From Calothrix sp. PCC 6303 (GTDB taxonomy: Bacteria; Cyanobacteriota; Cyanobacteriia; Cyanobacteriales; Nostocaceae), in the NCBI RefSeq assembly GCF_000317435.1, contig NC_019751.1, positions 4,216,001 to 4,280,000 on the forward strand: a DNA stretch of 64,000 nt. Reading direction: 5' to 3'. A program made the position numbers and the translations under genes. Below, one piece after another: positions 30,098 to 41,800 of the stretch; the first letter of the stretch is position 1, and every line of letters starts with the position of its first letter. The notes beneath the pieces were generated by a model. That model did not search any database. It was not told the origin of the DNA and was given only the letters and a program-made list of their open reading frames with translations.

Positions 30098-30338
30098 GAA
30101 TAACTATAAAACATTTATTTATCAATGCTTTAAGCATTTTTATCTACGGAAAGTGCAAATAAATAAGGGTTTGAGGCTTAAAAAACTTGCATTCAGATTT
30201 ATTGGAATACGGAAAAACAGAAAAATAAAGGTAAAACTGTTGCCTGTTCCCCTTACCCGACCCCCACTAGAAGACTTTTACAGCTAACGCTGCGCTGCGC
30301 GTTTCTTGGATGCCCGAAAGGGCTATACAGCAACCCCT
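30098..30338. repeat. 240-bp interspersed repeat, full-length copy A
   Basis: This stretch fills most of the gap between two kinase genes. It closely matches 62682-62918 along its whole length: it starts GAATAACTATAAAACA, has AACTTGCATTCAGATTTATT in the middle and ends CTAGAAGACTTTTACAGC...GCTATACAGCAA. The last third includes GCCCGAAAGGGC, which would form a GAAA-tetraloop hairpin. It has no coding frame. It is probably a non-autonomous mobile element or a relic. Confidence 0.75.
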
Positions 30339-30347
30339 AAGTATTAG

Positions 30348-32720
30348 TTAGTTTAGGGAATTCGCAGATCGATCTGCTAACACTATTTGAATCGACTGTG
30401 CTAAGTTTTTGAGCTTAATCGGTTTGCTAATATAATCATTAGCACCAGCAGCGATACATTTTTCCCGATCGCCAGTCATAGCCAGGGCAGTCAGAGCAAT
30501 AATCGGTAAATCGGCAAACTGCGGATGGCTACGAATTTCTTGCATCGCTTCAAATCCATCCATCCCCGGCATTTGGATATCCATCAACACCAAATCGGGA
30601 CGCGCAGATTGAACCAGATCAATCGCTTCTTGCCCATTATTTGCGACCACCAGTCGATAACCCTTGGCTTTTAAATAGCTGGAAATTGTGCTAATGTTTG
30701 CGCTATTGTCTTCAGCTAACAGTATCAGGGGCGAGGTAACGGCGCAAACCCCTGATTCGAGGGTGTCTGCTGAAGTTGTAGACTCCAGTTGCAATTGCAA
30801 CACTTGTGCTGTTGCATCAACACAGGGTAGCTCCACCGAGAAACAACTACCTACACCCACCTCACTAGTCAAGCCGACGCTACCGCCGTGGAGTTCGACG
30901 ATTCGCTTGACCAAAGCTAGTCCTAACCCCGTACCGTCATATTGACGATTGAGGGAACTATCGATTTGGATGAAGGGTTGAAAGAGTTTTTTGATGTTTG
31001 CGGGTGAAATACCAATTCCCGTGTCGGTAATACTAATTTTCAAGAAACTTGGTCGAGTATTTTTTACTTCTAGGGTAATCCTTCCACCCGCTGGGGTAAA
31101 CTTGACCGCATTATTCAAAAGGTTGATTATGACCTGGCGAATCCGGCGTTCGTCTCCCATCAAATCTGGCAGATTTGGGGGGAATTTGGTTTCAAGGGTA
31201 ATCTGTTTGGTATGGGCTTGTTGCTTGATAAAGGTCAGACTAGCTTGGCAGAGGGAGGTGGTGGATGTGGGTGTAAAATCTAGCTCAATGTGACCAGATT
31301 CGATTTTGGCAACATCCAGAATATCGTTAATTAGTTCGAGTAGATGGGAACCACTGCGCTCGATGGTGGCTAAGGCTTTGAGTTGACGGTCGTTTACATT
31401 ACCAAACACCTGTTCTGTCAACCCTTCCGTCATCCCCAGGATGGCATTGAGGGGGGTACGCAACTCATGACTCATGTTAGCCAGGAAATTATTTTTCAAC
31501 TGCTGAGACTCGATGAGTTCTGTATTAGTAATTTGGAGTTGATCGACAAGCTGCTGTTGCTGTTTGAGCATACTAAAAAAAACATTGGATAAATGATCAA
31601 TTTCATCTTTAGCTGGTTGGTATTCACTTGGCTCGATCGATGTCTCATTACAAGCATCCAAAATCGGTTGTAACCGTTGATTGAGGCTCCGCATAAACAG
31701 CAAAATCGTCACAGCTAAAAAGATCGCAGCCATTAGAGTTGCACCTAGTGCTCCTTGCAAAGCTGGCATAACAACCGCATGAACAGGGATGGAGTGGATC
31801 TCAATCCATCCGCTACTGGGTATTTGTTGATACACGAAATATGTACTATTAACTTCCAGAAAACCTTTGGTTTGACCCTGAGCCAGTTGGCTTTGAATTT
31901 CACCCCACACAGAGTTGATAGCCGGAAGCGATCGCACATGAGCAAGTTTGCTAGCAAGACTGGGATCGAGAGAATAACTCAAGATTTCTCCGCCTTGGGC
32001 GATCAGTGCAGAGTAACCCAGGCTATCGGCTAGTTTTGATCTATCGTGAGATTGCTCTAAATCCTTGAGATTAATATCACCATTCATAATGGCGATTGTT
32101 CGACCATTTTGATCGAGAATTGGTCCAGAAAAGGTCATTAAGGGAATCGGATATACAGGATTGAGATAAGGTTTCGACCAGAAGTAATCATTGACCTTAA
32201 CTGCGTCCTGATAGTATTGCAATTCAGGATACTTATCTGTCTGCCAGAGTTCAACAAGACTGAATCGACTATCAGCAGAGAGTTTCGTGCCGCGATTTGG
32301 CATGGTTTCTTCTATATAAGGACCAAACCACTGCCGATCGACCAAGCCATAGGGAAGTTGCATGATGCCAAATCCAGTAATTAATTTGGGGCGAGCTGCC
32401 ATGAACGATTGCACTAACTGTTCATATTTTTCAGGCGATCTCACTCCACGGAGATGTACGAAGGTTGTGGCGGCAGCAAGACTCTTTAAATAAGCTTCAC
32501 TTTTGATCAAGGCGGCATCCAACTCTCTAGCTTCTATATCTGTCTCAGCGTGCAATTGTGATATTCGAGTGGTTTTCAATTCCCCATAAAACAATCCGCC
32601 CAGCCCACCCAAGCTGACCATCGCGCCGGTCATTACGGCTAAAAATAGTCGAATGCCAATCGAATTCATCCCGAACTTGACTGGTAGGGTTGGCTTGCTG
32701 AAAGGGGGGGAGATCTTCAT
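30348..32720 (-). CDS. Membrane hybrid histidine kinase with periplasmic sensor
   Basis: The product is about 790 residues from ATG 32720; a TTG at 32792 overlaps the upstream stop as TTGA and would give 814. Residue numbers here are counted from that TTG. A first membrane helix (about 45-68) leads to a large extracytoplasmic Cache-like domain (about 70-345, 'PLMTFSGPILDQNGRTIAIM'). A second helix (about 345-368) is followed by a HAMP-like linker. HisKA His442 ('NMSHELRTP'), an ATPase domain ('NLLNNAVKFTPAGG', 'DTGIGISPANIKKLFQPF') and a receiver with Asp738 follow. The kinase-receiver part is nearly identical to that of the two genes upstream. It ends a likely three-gene operon and is the only one of the three with a membrane sensor. 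Neither start has a visible ribosome site. Confidence 0.88.
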   Translation of the reverse strand: MKISPPFSKPTLPVKFGMNSIGIRLFLAVMTGAMVSLGGLGGLFYGELKTTRISQLHAETDIEARELDAALIKSEAYLKSLAAATTFVHLRGVRSPEKYEQLVQSFMAARPKLITGFGIMQLPYGLVDRQWFGPYIEETMPNRGTKLSADSRFSLVELWQTDKYPELQYYQDAVKVNDYFWSKPYLNPVYPIPLMTFSGPILDQNGRTIAIMNGDINLKDLEQSHDRSKLADSLGYSALIAQGGEILSYSLDPSLASKLAHVRSLPAINSVWGEIQSQLAQGQTKGFLEVNSTYFVYQQIPSSGWIEIHSIPVHAVVMPALQGALGATLMAAIFLAVTILLFMRSLNQRLQPILDACNETSIEPSEYQPAKDEIDHLSNVFFSMLKQQQQLVDQLQITNTELIESQQLKNNFLANMSHELRTPLNAILGMTEGLTEQVFGNVNDRQLKALATIERSGSHLLELINDILDVAKIESGHIELDFTPTSTTSLCQASLTFIKQQAHTKQITLETKFPPNLPDLMGDERRIRQVIINLLNNAVKFTPAGGRITLEVKNTRPSFLKISITDTGIGISPANIKKLFQPFIQIDSSLNRQYDGTGLGLALVKRIVELHGGSVGLTSEVGVGSCFSVELPCVDATAQVLQLQLESTTSADTLESGVCAVTSPLILLAEDNSANISTISSYLKAKGYRLVVANNGQEAIDLVQSARPDLVLMDIQMPGMDGFEAMQEIRSHPQFADLPIIALTALAMTGDREKCIAAGANDYISKPIKLKNLAQSIQIVLADRSANSLN

Positions 32721-32788
32721 GGATTTGTAAGCGTTGGTAAAAGCGGTGATGAGCAAATAAGTATCAGTTAGTTCAGGGAATTGGTAGA

Positions 32789-35700
32789 TCAATCGACTAA
32801 CGCCGCTTGAATTGTCTGGGCTAAGTTTTTGAGCTTAATCGGCTTACTAATATAATCATTAGCACCAGCAGCGATACATTTTTCCCGATCGCCAGTCATA
32901 GCCAGGGCAGTCAAAGCAATAATCGGTAAATCGGCAAACTGCGGATTGCGACGAATTTCTTGCATCGCCTCCAACCCATCCATCCCCGGCATTTGGATAT
33001 CCATTAACACCAAATCGGGACGCGCAGATTGAACTAGATCAATCGCTTCTTGCCCATTATTTGCGACCACTATTCGATAACCCTTGGCTTCTAGATAACT
33101 ATAAATTGTACTAATATTAGCCTCATTGTCCTCGGCTAATAGAACCAGGGGTGAGGTAACGGCAGGGGCTTCTGATTCGAGGGTTTCTGCTAAAGTTGTG
33201 GACTCCAGTGACAAGCTCTGTGCTGTTGCATCAACACAGGGTAACTTGAAGGAGAAACAACTACCTACACCCACCTCACTAGTCAAGCCTACGCTACCGC
33301 CGTGGAGTTCAACGATTCGCTTGACCAAAGCTAGTCCCAACCCCGTACCGTCATATTGACGATTGAGGGAACTATCGATTTGAATAAAGGGTTGAAATAG
33401 TTTTTTGATATTTTGCGGTGAAATGCCAATTCCGGTATCGGTAATGCTAACTTGTAAGAAACCCGGTTCTGAATTCTTCACCTCTAGGGTAATCCTTCCA
33501 CCCTCTGGGGTAAACTTGACAGCATTATTGAGGAGGTTGATCATCGCCTGGCGAATACGCCGTTCGTCTCCCATCCAATCTGGGAGATTTGGTGGGAATT
33601 TGGTTTCAATGGTAATCCGTTTGATGTGAGCTTGCTGCTTAATAAAAGTTATACTAGATTGGCAGATGTGGTTAACAGAAGTAGGCGCACACTTAAGCTC
33701 AAGATGTCCGGATTCAATTTTGGCGACATCGAGAATATCGCTAATCACTTCCAGCAGATGGGAAGCACTGCCCTCGATCGTCTCTAGCGATTTGAGTTGA
33801 CGCTCATTGACAGCACCAAACACCTCTTCGGTTAATGCCTCAGTCATGCCCAGGATGGCATTGAGCGGGGTACGGAGTTCGTGACTCATGTTGGCTAAAA
33901 ATTCATCCTTGAGGCGGGTGGCACGGATAAGTTCTTCGTTGGTTTGCTGGAGTTGCAATTCAGCTTGTTTGCGATCGCTGATATCACGAAGAATGCCATA
34001 AAACCCAATAATATTGCCTAAAGGATCAAACATCGGGGCATTGTTGCATGTCACCCATACCCAGTAACCCGCTTGATGTTTCATCCTAAATTCTAGTCCT
34101 GTTTGCTTTTCACCTGTGTTGAATAACTGCTGATTAGCAGAGATGATGTGGGGCAGATCTTCAGGATGGATCAGTACTCCCAAAGATTGATGGAGAAATA
34201 AATCAACTTCATAACCAAATAAATCGTAGAACTGAGGAGAGAGATAACTAAAGTTCCCTTCAGGTGTAATCGAGTAAATCAAATCGCTGATATTTTCCAC
34301 CAATTCCCGAAACTTATTTTCGCTTTGTCGTAATGTTTGGTATAAATACACATTTTTGAGAGAAATAGCTGCTTGGGTACAGATGGAATTGAGGACTTGG
34401 AGCCGATCTGGTGTAAACACCCTACTAGTTAATTGATTGTGTAAATAGAAAATCCCCGTCAGTTTACCTTGGTTGAGTAATGGTAAACAGAGAAGACTCT
34501 TAGGGTGGTGGTGCTGAAGATATTCATCAATCACAGGTAAATCAGTATCGAGATCGTCGATCACCACCGCCATGTGACTATTTTTGACATACTGAATTAA
34601 CCTGAGCGGAATCTGGTCGTTTTCTGCCAAAGGAACTTGACAAACTGTAGTGGCTTCAGGAATTGCGATCGCTTCTAAATACCAGTTGCCATCGTTATTG
34701 GGAAGCATCAGGACACAATAATCTGCGCCAGAATTATGTAAAATAATTTGGGTCAATTGCTGCAAAATATCTTGGAGTTCCATTGTTCTTGATAAACTTT
34801 GGGAAGCTTGAAGAATTGCCGCCAAATCTACTTCTGGATTACCAGTAGAACTATTAGAATTACTCGTTATAATTAGCCGATCGATATCGTCAATATTTGT
34901 GACTTGATTTATATCTAATTGGAGCGATTGTCTTATATCTAAATTCAATGAATCTGAGTAACACTGTTCCAAGTCATCGGTTTTGGCTTTCGCGCCCCAC
35001 TGCTGATAGCAATTATAGGCTTCCTGCATATAAACAGTGGCAATTTTTGGTTTATTCCATTCCAAATAAAATTTGGCAGCTAGTTCATTAGCCAAAGCTT
35101 CATCCTGAATAAAACCATTGGTTTTGGCACAAAGGATCGATCGATCGTAAGCTTCCATCGCATCAATTTTGTTTCCGAGTACCCGATTTTGTTCTGCTAC
35201 CACTAATTCACATCGATGCTGATGATTAGTTGGAGCCATTGTTGCCCAATAGTTTAGTTTATCCTGAAGCTGTTGCACATGTATTAGAATATCTTGCTGG
35301 CGTGATAGTGAAGCCGTCTCATACTCGGCTAGTTGAACCAACGCATCAAACCAAAAGTAGATAGGAACAGAAAATGATGCCACAACCCCATCTAAATATT
35401 CAACCGCTTGAGCAGACGATTCGGCAGCTTCTGGAGCTTTACCAAATAGATAATAGAGAACCATTTGGTTGAAATAAACCTGAAATAATGCGGCGCGTTG
35501 ATTAATAGATTTTAATTGTGGAACAGATATTTCTGAGTTAAAGACTTGTCCTGATAGGATATAAGGAGGGTTGCATTGCCCTAGTAAGTTAAGCGTAGTT
35601 TGTTGGGCAATCTGATGAGCAGATATAAACCCTGTGTGCCGGACTTTAAACATTGTTCTCAGATGGGCATCCATCGTTTGACTGAGTTTGTTTAATTCTT

Positions 35701-38700
35701 GCCCTACAAAATAAGCATATTGACAATAAAAATATGTACTCATATGGGCTGTTTCTAAATCCCCAGAGTCTAGACCACTGAGACTCGCTTCTTGCAAGCG
35801 CGGAAGAATCTCACAGAGAGATTTTTTCCAATGTTTAATGAAGTAGTGAACGACACACCAACTTCGACATTTGGCGGCTGGTAGTTGAAATTTTTCTAGC
35901 AGGCTTAATGATAGTTCACCAAAATTATAACCATTGTCAATATCGCCGATGATGCCGCACAAAATTAAGCCGTAGTCATGGTATGAATGAATAGAGACAG
36001 GACAATTTCCAAATTGAATCGATAATTCAACTTGTTTAAACATCAGTAGTGGCATTAAGACAGGTGCTGCTATATAAGCAGCCGGAGACAAGGATGTCAG
36101 GATTTCCATTGTAGCGAGTAGCCTCGGATCGCTCATCAATGGCAAATCCAATAACCCGATCGGCGCAGTGTGATTCCACAGTAAGCGCGTCTGCCCAAAT
36201 GCTTGATCGATATCCGCCTGCGTTGGTTGTGATGGAAATTCAATTCCTAGATTATTTAATACTTTTAAGCCAATCTGAATTGCTGCCAAAAATTGACCTT
36301 GGGCTTTGGCTACCGCAATTTGGGTTTGCCGAACTTTAATTGTATCGAGTAAGGTTTTGGCTTGTTGCAGCACTGGGCGTGCCAACTGCTCCACTTGCTC
36401 AAAGTTAGCATTGAGATAACTTGCCTCCACAATTTCTTGATGAAGTGCTAGCATGAGCGGGTAATGTTGCTCCCATCCAGGTGCGGGAGTCAATTCTATC
36501 CCCATTGTAAAATAGGCGATCGCCGATTCATAAGCGGTTGCTGTTTTGGCTTTACGTCCTGCGGTTAGATTTAATTCTGCCAATTGTTTCCGCTCTTGGG
36601 GATGTGCGATCCGATCGCTACCAATATTCAAATGATTGACAATCTCAAATAATCTTGCTTCTCGTTCCTCTGGTAAAGTATTGCGGAACAATAATAGCCC
36701 AATTGAGTGATGAATAGATTGTTTTTCGTCTTCTGTGATTAGTGAATAAGCTGCTTGTTGCACGCGATCGTGCAAAAATTTATAGGATATAGTTAGAGCG
36801 TCATCAAGTGGCATTGATTCACTGGATGAGAATAATTTAGCGGTTTCACCAATCGGTAAAATTAGCCCTTCTTGTAATGCTGGGAGAAGATTTTTCGCCA
36901 CTAAATCTGACTTTTGTTCGCCAACGATGGTCAACGTTTGAAGGTCGAATTTATTGCCAATACAGGCGGCTAATTGCAATAGTTCTTGGGTGGATTTAGG
37001 GAGTCGAGCTAACTGCTGAACCATCAGATTTAGCACATCATCAGTGAGAGCGTCGATCGACACCTGGAGTGGATCAAAAAGCCAACAGTTTGCTGGTCGA
37101 TCGAGTGAAATTGCCCCATCTTGGTGCAGTCGTTTGAGCAACTGGGTCGTAAAAAAAGGATTACCGTTGGTATGACGATATACCAACTCTGTCAACGGTA
37201 GTGCCAAAGCTGTCGTGCATAGTAATGTATCGGCAACTAGTCGATTGATGTTAGTTTGTGTCAGTGCAGGGATTTCGATCTGACTTACCGTTGTCCTTGA
37301 CGCGATCGCCTGCTCGATTGTCAACATCAATGGGTGGTTGGGGGAGACTTCATTATTACGGTAAGCCCCGATCATCAATAAATAACTACTTGAAGATTCT
37401 CCAGCGATGAGTAACTGCATCAATTTCAGTGATGTCAAATCTGCCCACTGTAAGTCATCTAAAAAGATCACTAACGGATGTTCCGGTTGAGCGAACAACC
37501 GCACAAATTTGGGAAACAATAAATTAAACCGATTTTGGGCTGCATCCCCGGTTAGTTCTGGTGCGGGTGGCTGAATCCCGATGATTGATTGCAGTTCGGG
37601 AATGACTTCAATCATCACTTGGGCATTGTCTCCCAAAGCTGCCAAAATTTTGCTTTTCCAGATCTGAAGTTGGGCATCAGATGAAGTCAGTAAATTGCCC
37701 ATCAACTGACGAAAGGCTTGCACAAATGCCGCAAAGGGAATATTACGATTGAATTGGTCAAATTTACCGCTAATGAAAAAACCCTGCTGCTTGGTAATCG
37801 GTTTATGAACTTCATTAATAACAGCAGTTTTACCAACACCGGAAAATCCAGACACCAACAACAGTTCGGAGTTACCCTGGGCAACTCGCTCAAAAGTATT
37901 GAGTAGGGTTTGAACTTCAGCCTCTCTACCGTAAAGTTTTTCGGGGATGGAAAATTGATCGCTCAGATCTTGGGTGGCGATCGCAAATCGATCGATCTGT
38001 TCGCCTTGTTGCCACTGACTCAAACACAGTTCCAGATCGTACTTGAGTCCTAAAGCAGTTTGGTAACGATCTTCGGCATTTTTTGCCATCAATTTGCTGA
38101 CAATATCTGATAATACCAGTGGCAAGTTAGGACAAAGCTGGCTAATAGCGGTTGGTTGTTGTGCTAAATGACAATATACCAATTTTATCGGGTCATCAGA
38201 TGGGAACGGTAATTGGTGGGTCAGCAATTCATATAGCGTTACCCCCAAGGAGTAGAAATCGGCACGATAATCAACACCCCGATTCATCCGTCCGGTTTGT
38301 TCGGGGGCAATATAAGCTAGAGTCCCTTCTAGCTGATTTATTGTGACGATCTGGGCTGTTTCTTTGGGTAATCGGGAAGCAATCCCAAAGTCAATCAGTT
38401 TGACGTGATGCGTTGTGGGATGAATTAAAATATTAGCCGGCTTAATATCCTTATGGATGATCCGATGATGCGCTAGATCGTGGAGGATGTGAGCCAGTTG
38501 GATGGCAATATTGAGAATCTGCGTCAAAGAAAGAGAATGGGTTTTAAGATACTCTTTGAGGGAAATACTGCCACAATCTTCCATGACAAAAGCATAACTA
38601 TTATAAAAAGGTTCCAACCCTAATGGTGCTGGGATGCCAGGAATCGGCAAATGGAGGGAAATCGTATATTGATTACAAAGCTGGATTAATTCATTTTGAC

Positions 38701-38836
38701 TAGGCTGCGTCGATCTCAATACCTTGATGATTACAGACCGCCGATCTCCATGCCGCACAGCCCGATAGACTGCGGCGCGATCGCTTACAGAGATTTGGGT
38801 TAGTATGGTGTAGCCTTTGATCTGCGGTAATTTCAT
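32789..38836 (-). CDS. Ser/Thr kinase-AAA-GAF-PAS-hybrid histidine kinase (HSTK) 2
   Basis: The product is about 2015 residues from ATG 38836 ('MKLPQIKGYT'); a TTG at 38887 would add 17. Numbers are from the TTG. A Ser/Thr kinase (about 21-285) keeps Lys55, Asp147 in 'HKDIKPANIL' and Asp167 of DFG. A large AAA-type ATPase has Walker Lys353 ('GFSGVGKTAV') and 'LVIFLDDLQWAD'. A long helical region (about 680-1330) precedes GAF (about 1370-1510) and PAS (about 1525-1640). HisKA His1669, an ATPase domain and a receiver with Asp1963 end the protein. Such 'HSTK' proteins are common in filamentous cyanobacteria and join eukaryotic-type and two-component signalling. It follows the next gene upstream by only a few bases if the TTG is used, and overlaps the one downstream. 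Confidence 0.88.
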   Translation of the reverse strand: MKLPQIKGYTILTQISVSDRAAVYRAVRHGDRRSVIIKVLRSTQPSQNELIQLCNQYTISLHLPIPGIPAPLGLEPFYNSYAFVMEDCGSISLKEYLKTHSLSLTQILNIAIQLAHILHDLAHHRIIHKDIKPANILIHPTTHHVKLIDFGIASRLPKETAQIVTINQLEGTLAYIAPEQTGRMNRGVDYRADFYSLGVTLYELLTHQLPFPSDDPIKLVYCHLAQQPTAISQLCPNLPLVLSDIVSKLMAKNAEDRYQTALGLKYDLELCLSQWQQGEQIDRFAIATQDLSDQFSIPEKLYGREAEVQTLLNTFERVAQGNSELLLVSGFSGVGKTAVINEVHKPITKQQGFFISGKFDQFNRNIPFAAFVQAFRQLMGNLLTSSDAQLQIWKSKILAALGDNAQVMIEVIPELQSIIGIQPPAPELTGDAAQNRFNLLFPKFVRLFAQPEHPLVIFLDDLQWADLTSLKLMQLLIAGESSSSYLLMIGAYRNNEVSPNHPLMLTIEQAIASRTTVSQIEIPALTQTNINRLVADTLLCTTALALPLTELVYRHTNGNPFFTTQLLKRLHQDGAISLDRPANCWLFDPLQVSIDALTDDVLNLMVQQLARLPKSTQELLQLAACIGNKFDLQTLTIVGEQKSDLVAKNLLPALQEGLILPIGETAKLFSSSESMPLDDALTISYKFLHDRVQQAAYSLITEDEKQSIHHSIGLLLFRNTLPEEREARLFEIVNHLNIGSDRIAHPQERKQLAELNLTAGRKAKTATAYESAIAYFTMGIELTPAPGWEQHYPLMLALHQEIVEASYLNANFEQVEQLARPVLQQAKTLLDTIKVRQTQIAVAKAQGQFLAAIQIGLKVLNNLGIEFPSQPTQADIDQAFGQTRLLWNHTAPIGLLDLPLMSDPRLLATMEILTSLSPAAYIAAPVLMPLLMFKQVELSIQFGNCPVSIHSYHDYGLILCGIIGDIDNGYNFGELSLSLLEKFQLPAAKCRSWCVVHYFIKHWKKSLCEILPRLQEASLSGLDSGDLETAHMSTYFYCQYAYFVGQELNKLSQTMDAHLRTMFKVRHTGFISAHQIAQQTTLNLLGQCNPPYILSGQVFNSEISVPQLKSINQRAALFQVYFNQMVLYYLFGKAPEAAESSAQAVEYLDGVVASFSVPIYFWFDALVQLAEYETASLSRQQDILIHVQQLQDKLNYWATMAPTNHQHRCELVVAEQNRVLGNKIDAMEAYDRSILCAKTNGFIQDEALANELAAKFYLEWNKPKIATVYMQEAYNCYQQWGAKAKTDDLEQCYSDSLNLDIRQSLQLDINQVTNIDDIDRLIITSNSNSSTGNPEVDLAAILQASQSLSRTMELQDILQQLTQIILHNSGADYCVLMLPNNDGNWYLEAIAIPEATTVCQVPLAENDQIPLRLIQYVKNSHMAVVIDDLDTDLPVIDEYLQHHHPKSLLCLPLLNQGKLTGIFYLHNQLTSRVFTPDRLQVLNSICTQAAISLKNVYLYQTLRQSENKFRELVENISDLIYSITPEGNFSYLSPQFYDLFGYEVDLFLHQSLGVLIHPEDLPHIISANQQLFNTGEKQTGLEFRMKHQAGYWVWVTCNNAPMFDPLGNIIGFYGILRDISDRKQAELQLQQTNEELIRATRLKDEFLANMSHELRTPLNAILGMTEALTEEVFGAVNERQLKSLETIEGSASHLLEVISDILDVAKIESGHLELKCAPTSVNHICQSSITFIKQQAHIKRITIETKFPPNLPDWMGDERRIRQAMINLLNNAVKFTPEGGRITLEVKNSEPGFLQVSITDTGIGISPQNIKKLFQPFIQIDSSLNRQYDGTGLGLALVKRIVELHGGSVGLTSEVGVGSCFSFKLPCVDATAQSLSLESTTLAETLESEAPAVTSPLVLLAEDNEANISTIYSYLEAKGYRIVVANNGQEAIDLVQSARPDLVLMDIQMPGMDGLEAMQEIRRNPQFADLPIIALTALAMTGDREKCIAAGANDYISKPIKLKNLAQTIQAALVD

Positions 38837-38889
38837 GGGACGTGGGTGGGTGTGAAGGAATCGGATTTGATGTTTGGTGGCAAACAAAG

Positions 38890-41800
38890 TTAATTCAGGT
38901 TTTGTTCGGAGTCAGGTGTTACTAATAGTTGTTGAATCGACTGTGCTAAGTTTTTGAGCTTAATCGGCTTACTAATATAATCATTAGCACCAGCAGCGAT
39001 ACATTTTTCCCGATCGCCAGTCATAGCCAGGGCAGTCAGAGCAATAATCGGTAAATCGGCAAATTGCGGATGGCTACGAATTTCTTGCATCGCCTCAAAT
39101 CCATCCATCCCCGGCATTTGGATATCCATCAACACCAAATCGGGACGCGCAGATTTAACTAGATCAATCGCTTCTTGCCCATTATTTGCGACCACCAGTC
39201 GATAACCCTTGGCTTCTAAATAGCTGGAAATTGTGCTAATGTTCGCGCTATTGTCTTCAGCTAAGAGTATCAGGGGCGAGGTAACGGCGCAAACCGCTGA
39301 TTCGAGGTTGTCTGCTGAAGTTGTAGACTCCAGTTGTAACCTCTGTGCTGTTGCATTAACACAGGGTAGCTCCACCGAGAAACAACTACCTACACCCACC
39401 TCACTAGTCAAGCCTACGCTACCGCCGTGGAGTTCGACGATTCGCTTGACCAAAGCTAGTCCCAACCCCGTACCCTCATATTGACGATTGAGGGAACTAT
39501 CGATTTGGATGAAGGGTTGAAAGAGTTTTTTGATGTTTGCGGGTGAAATACCAATTCCCGTGTCGGTAATACTAATTTGCAGGAAACTTGGTCGAGTATT
39601 TTTTACTTCTAGGGTAATTCGTCCACCCGCTGGGGTAAACTTGACCGCATTATTCAAAAGGTTGATTATGACCTGGCGAATCCGGCGTTCGTCTCCCATC
39701 AAATCTGGCAGATTTGCGGGGAATTTGGTTTCAAGGGTAATCTGTTTGGTATGGGCTTGTTGCTTGATAAAGGTCAGACTAGCTTGGCAGAGGGAGGTGG
39801 TGGATGTGGGTGTAAAATCTAGCTCAATGTGACCAGATTCGATTTTGGCAACATCGAGAATGTCGTTAATTAGTTCGAGTAGATGGGAACCACTGCGTTC
39901 GATGGTGGCTAAGGCTTTGAGTTGACGGTCGTTTACATTACCAAACACCTGTTCTGTCAACCCTTCCGTCATCCCCAGGATGGCATTGAGGGGAGTACGC
40001 AACTCATGGCTCATGTTGGCGAGAAACTGATCCTTGAGGCGGGTGGCGCGGATTAGTTCTTCGTTGGTTTGCTGGAGTTGTAGTTCTGCTTGTTTGCGAT
40101 CGCTAATATCGATCACCACCCCATGAAAAATGTGTTCTTCAGCGTAGGGAATTAACGTCACCATCACTTCAGTCCAAAAAATCTCCCCATTTGCCCGTTG
40201 ATGGAGCCACTCAAATTGATGACTACCATTTTTGGCGGCAATCACCATCATTTCATTCGCTGCCTCTAAGGACGATTGACCGTTTGCCTGAAATTCTGGA
40301 GAAATTTGAGAGGGATGCATTTTATACAGTTCGTCTGGGGTATAACCAAAGAGTTTGAACGCCGCTGGGTTACACTCAATAAAGCCTTGTTGACCTAACA
40401 ATACAATGGCATAGGCTGATTGATGAAAAAGGTCTTTAAATCGGTTCTCCGATTGTTGTAATTGAGCTAATATTACCTGGAGTTCTGCGGTAGATTGGCG
40501 GGATGCTCGATAAAGTTGGGCATTTTCTAGCGCAATGGCAGCTTGGGTACAGAGGAAGTTGAGCAGCAACAGGCGATCGCTGGTGAACACGCCACTACTG
40601 TTGAGATTTTTTAAGTACAAAATCCCCATCAGTTTTCCTTTATTCAGGATTGGTAAGCACAAGACGCTTTTCGGTTGTCGCTGATTTAAATATGGGTCGG
40701 CAATTGGCGACTCGGTTTTGCCATCATGAATAATTACTGTTTCGTGGGTGTTTTTGACGTACTGAATCAACTGAACAGGTAGCTTGGTATTACCCTCTAG
40801 CGGTTCTGCACAGATTTCATTTGCTTCAGGGGTGGCAATAGCAACTACAGACCATTCCCCATCAAGATTGGGCAGCATTAAGGCACAGCGATCGCCCCCA
40901 GAGTTTTGTAAGATAATTTGAGTGAATTGGCATAGTAACTCATCGAGTTCGATCGTTCCGGCAAGGCTTTGGGAGACTTTGAGAATAGCGACAAAATCCA
41001 GCACTGTATTAAAACTACTATTGGAGCCACGACTAGAATTAGCCGAGGAATGAATTGAATAATTGGGTGCTGAAATACTCGCCAAGGTTTTCAGCATGTT
41101 GATGGGCTGAAACTCAGATTGCAGAATAGGGCGCAATAGTTGGGGATAGGAGGTTTCTAGATCTGCGGTTTTGGCAGTGGCTCCCCATTTGGCATAACAA
41201 TAGTAGGCTTCCTGCATGTAGCCAGCAGCGACTTTTTCTTTGCCCAAGTTAAGATAAAATCTTGCAGCTAGTTCATTGGCTAGGGCTTCTTCCTGGAGAT
41301 AAAGATTAGTTTGGGCAGCCGCGATCGCCTGATCGTATAAGTCTGCTGCTTGGCTCCATTTACCAGAGATCCGCAGCAGTTCGGCATCTAGCAACAATAC
41401 TTGCTGCTGATAATTCATTGGGGCTGTTTTGGCTAATTTGGCGATGTGTTGACGACTAGCCCGAATTTTGGCGATCGTTGCTTGCTGTTGTTTTTTAGTT
41501 AGCTGCGGGTATTGCCCCAACCGTCCTAGTGCTGCATAAAAATAGAATGACAGTTTTAGGGCAGTACCATCAAGCAATTGCAGCCGCTGTTCGATGACAG
41601 GAATCTCTGCCATCGCTACTGGATAACGATGAAATAGTACGGCTAAATTGAGTTTGGTGAAACTGGTATAAATTTGATTATTATTGGCGAGATCTCGATC
41701 AGCGATCGCATTCTCATCAAACCATTGACCGTTCAATTGGCAAGGATCTAGAGTAACTGTGGTTAGGCTTTCTATTTTCTGACAGGTGAGTTGATGCAGC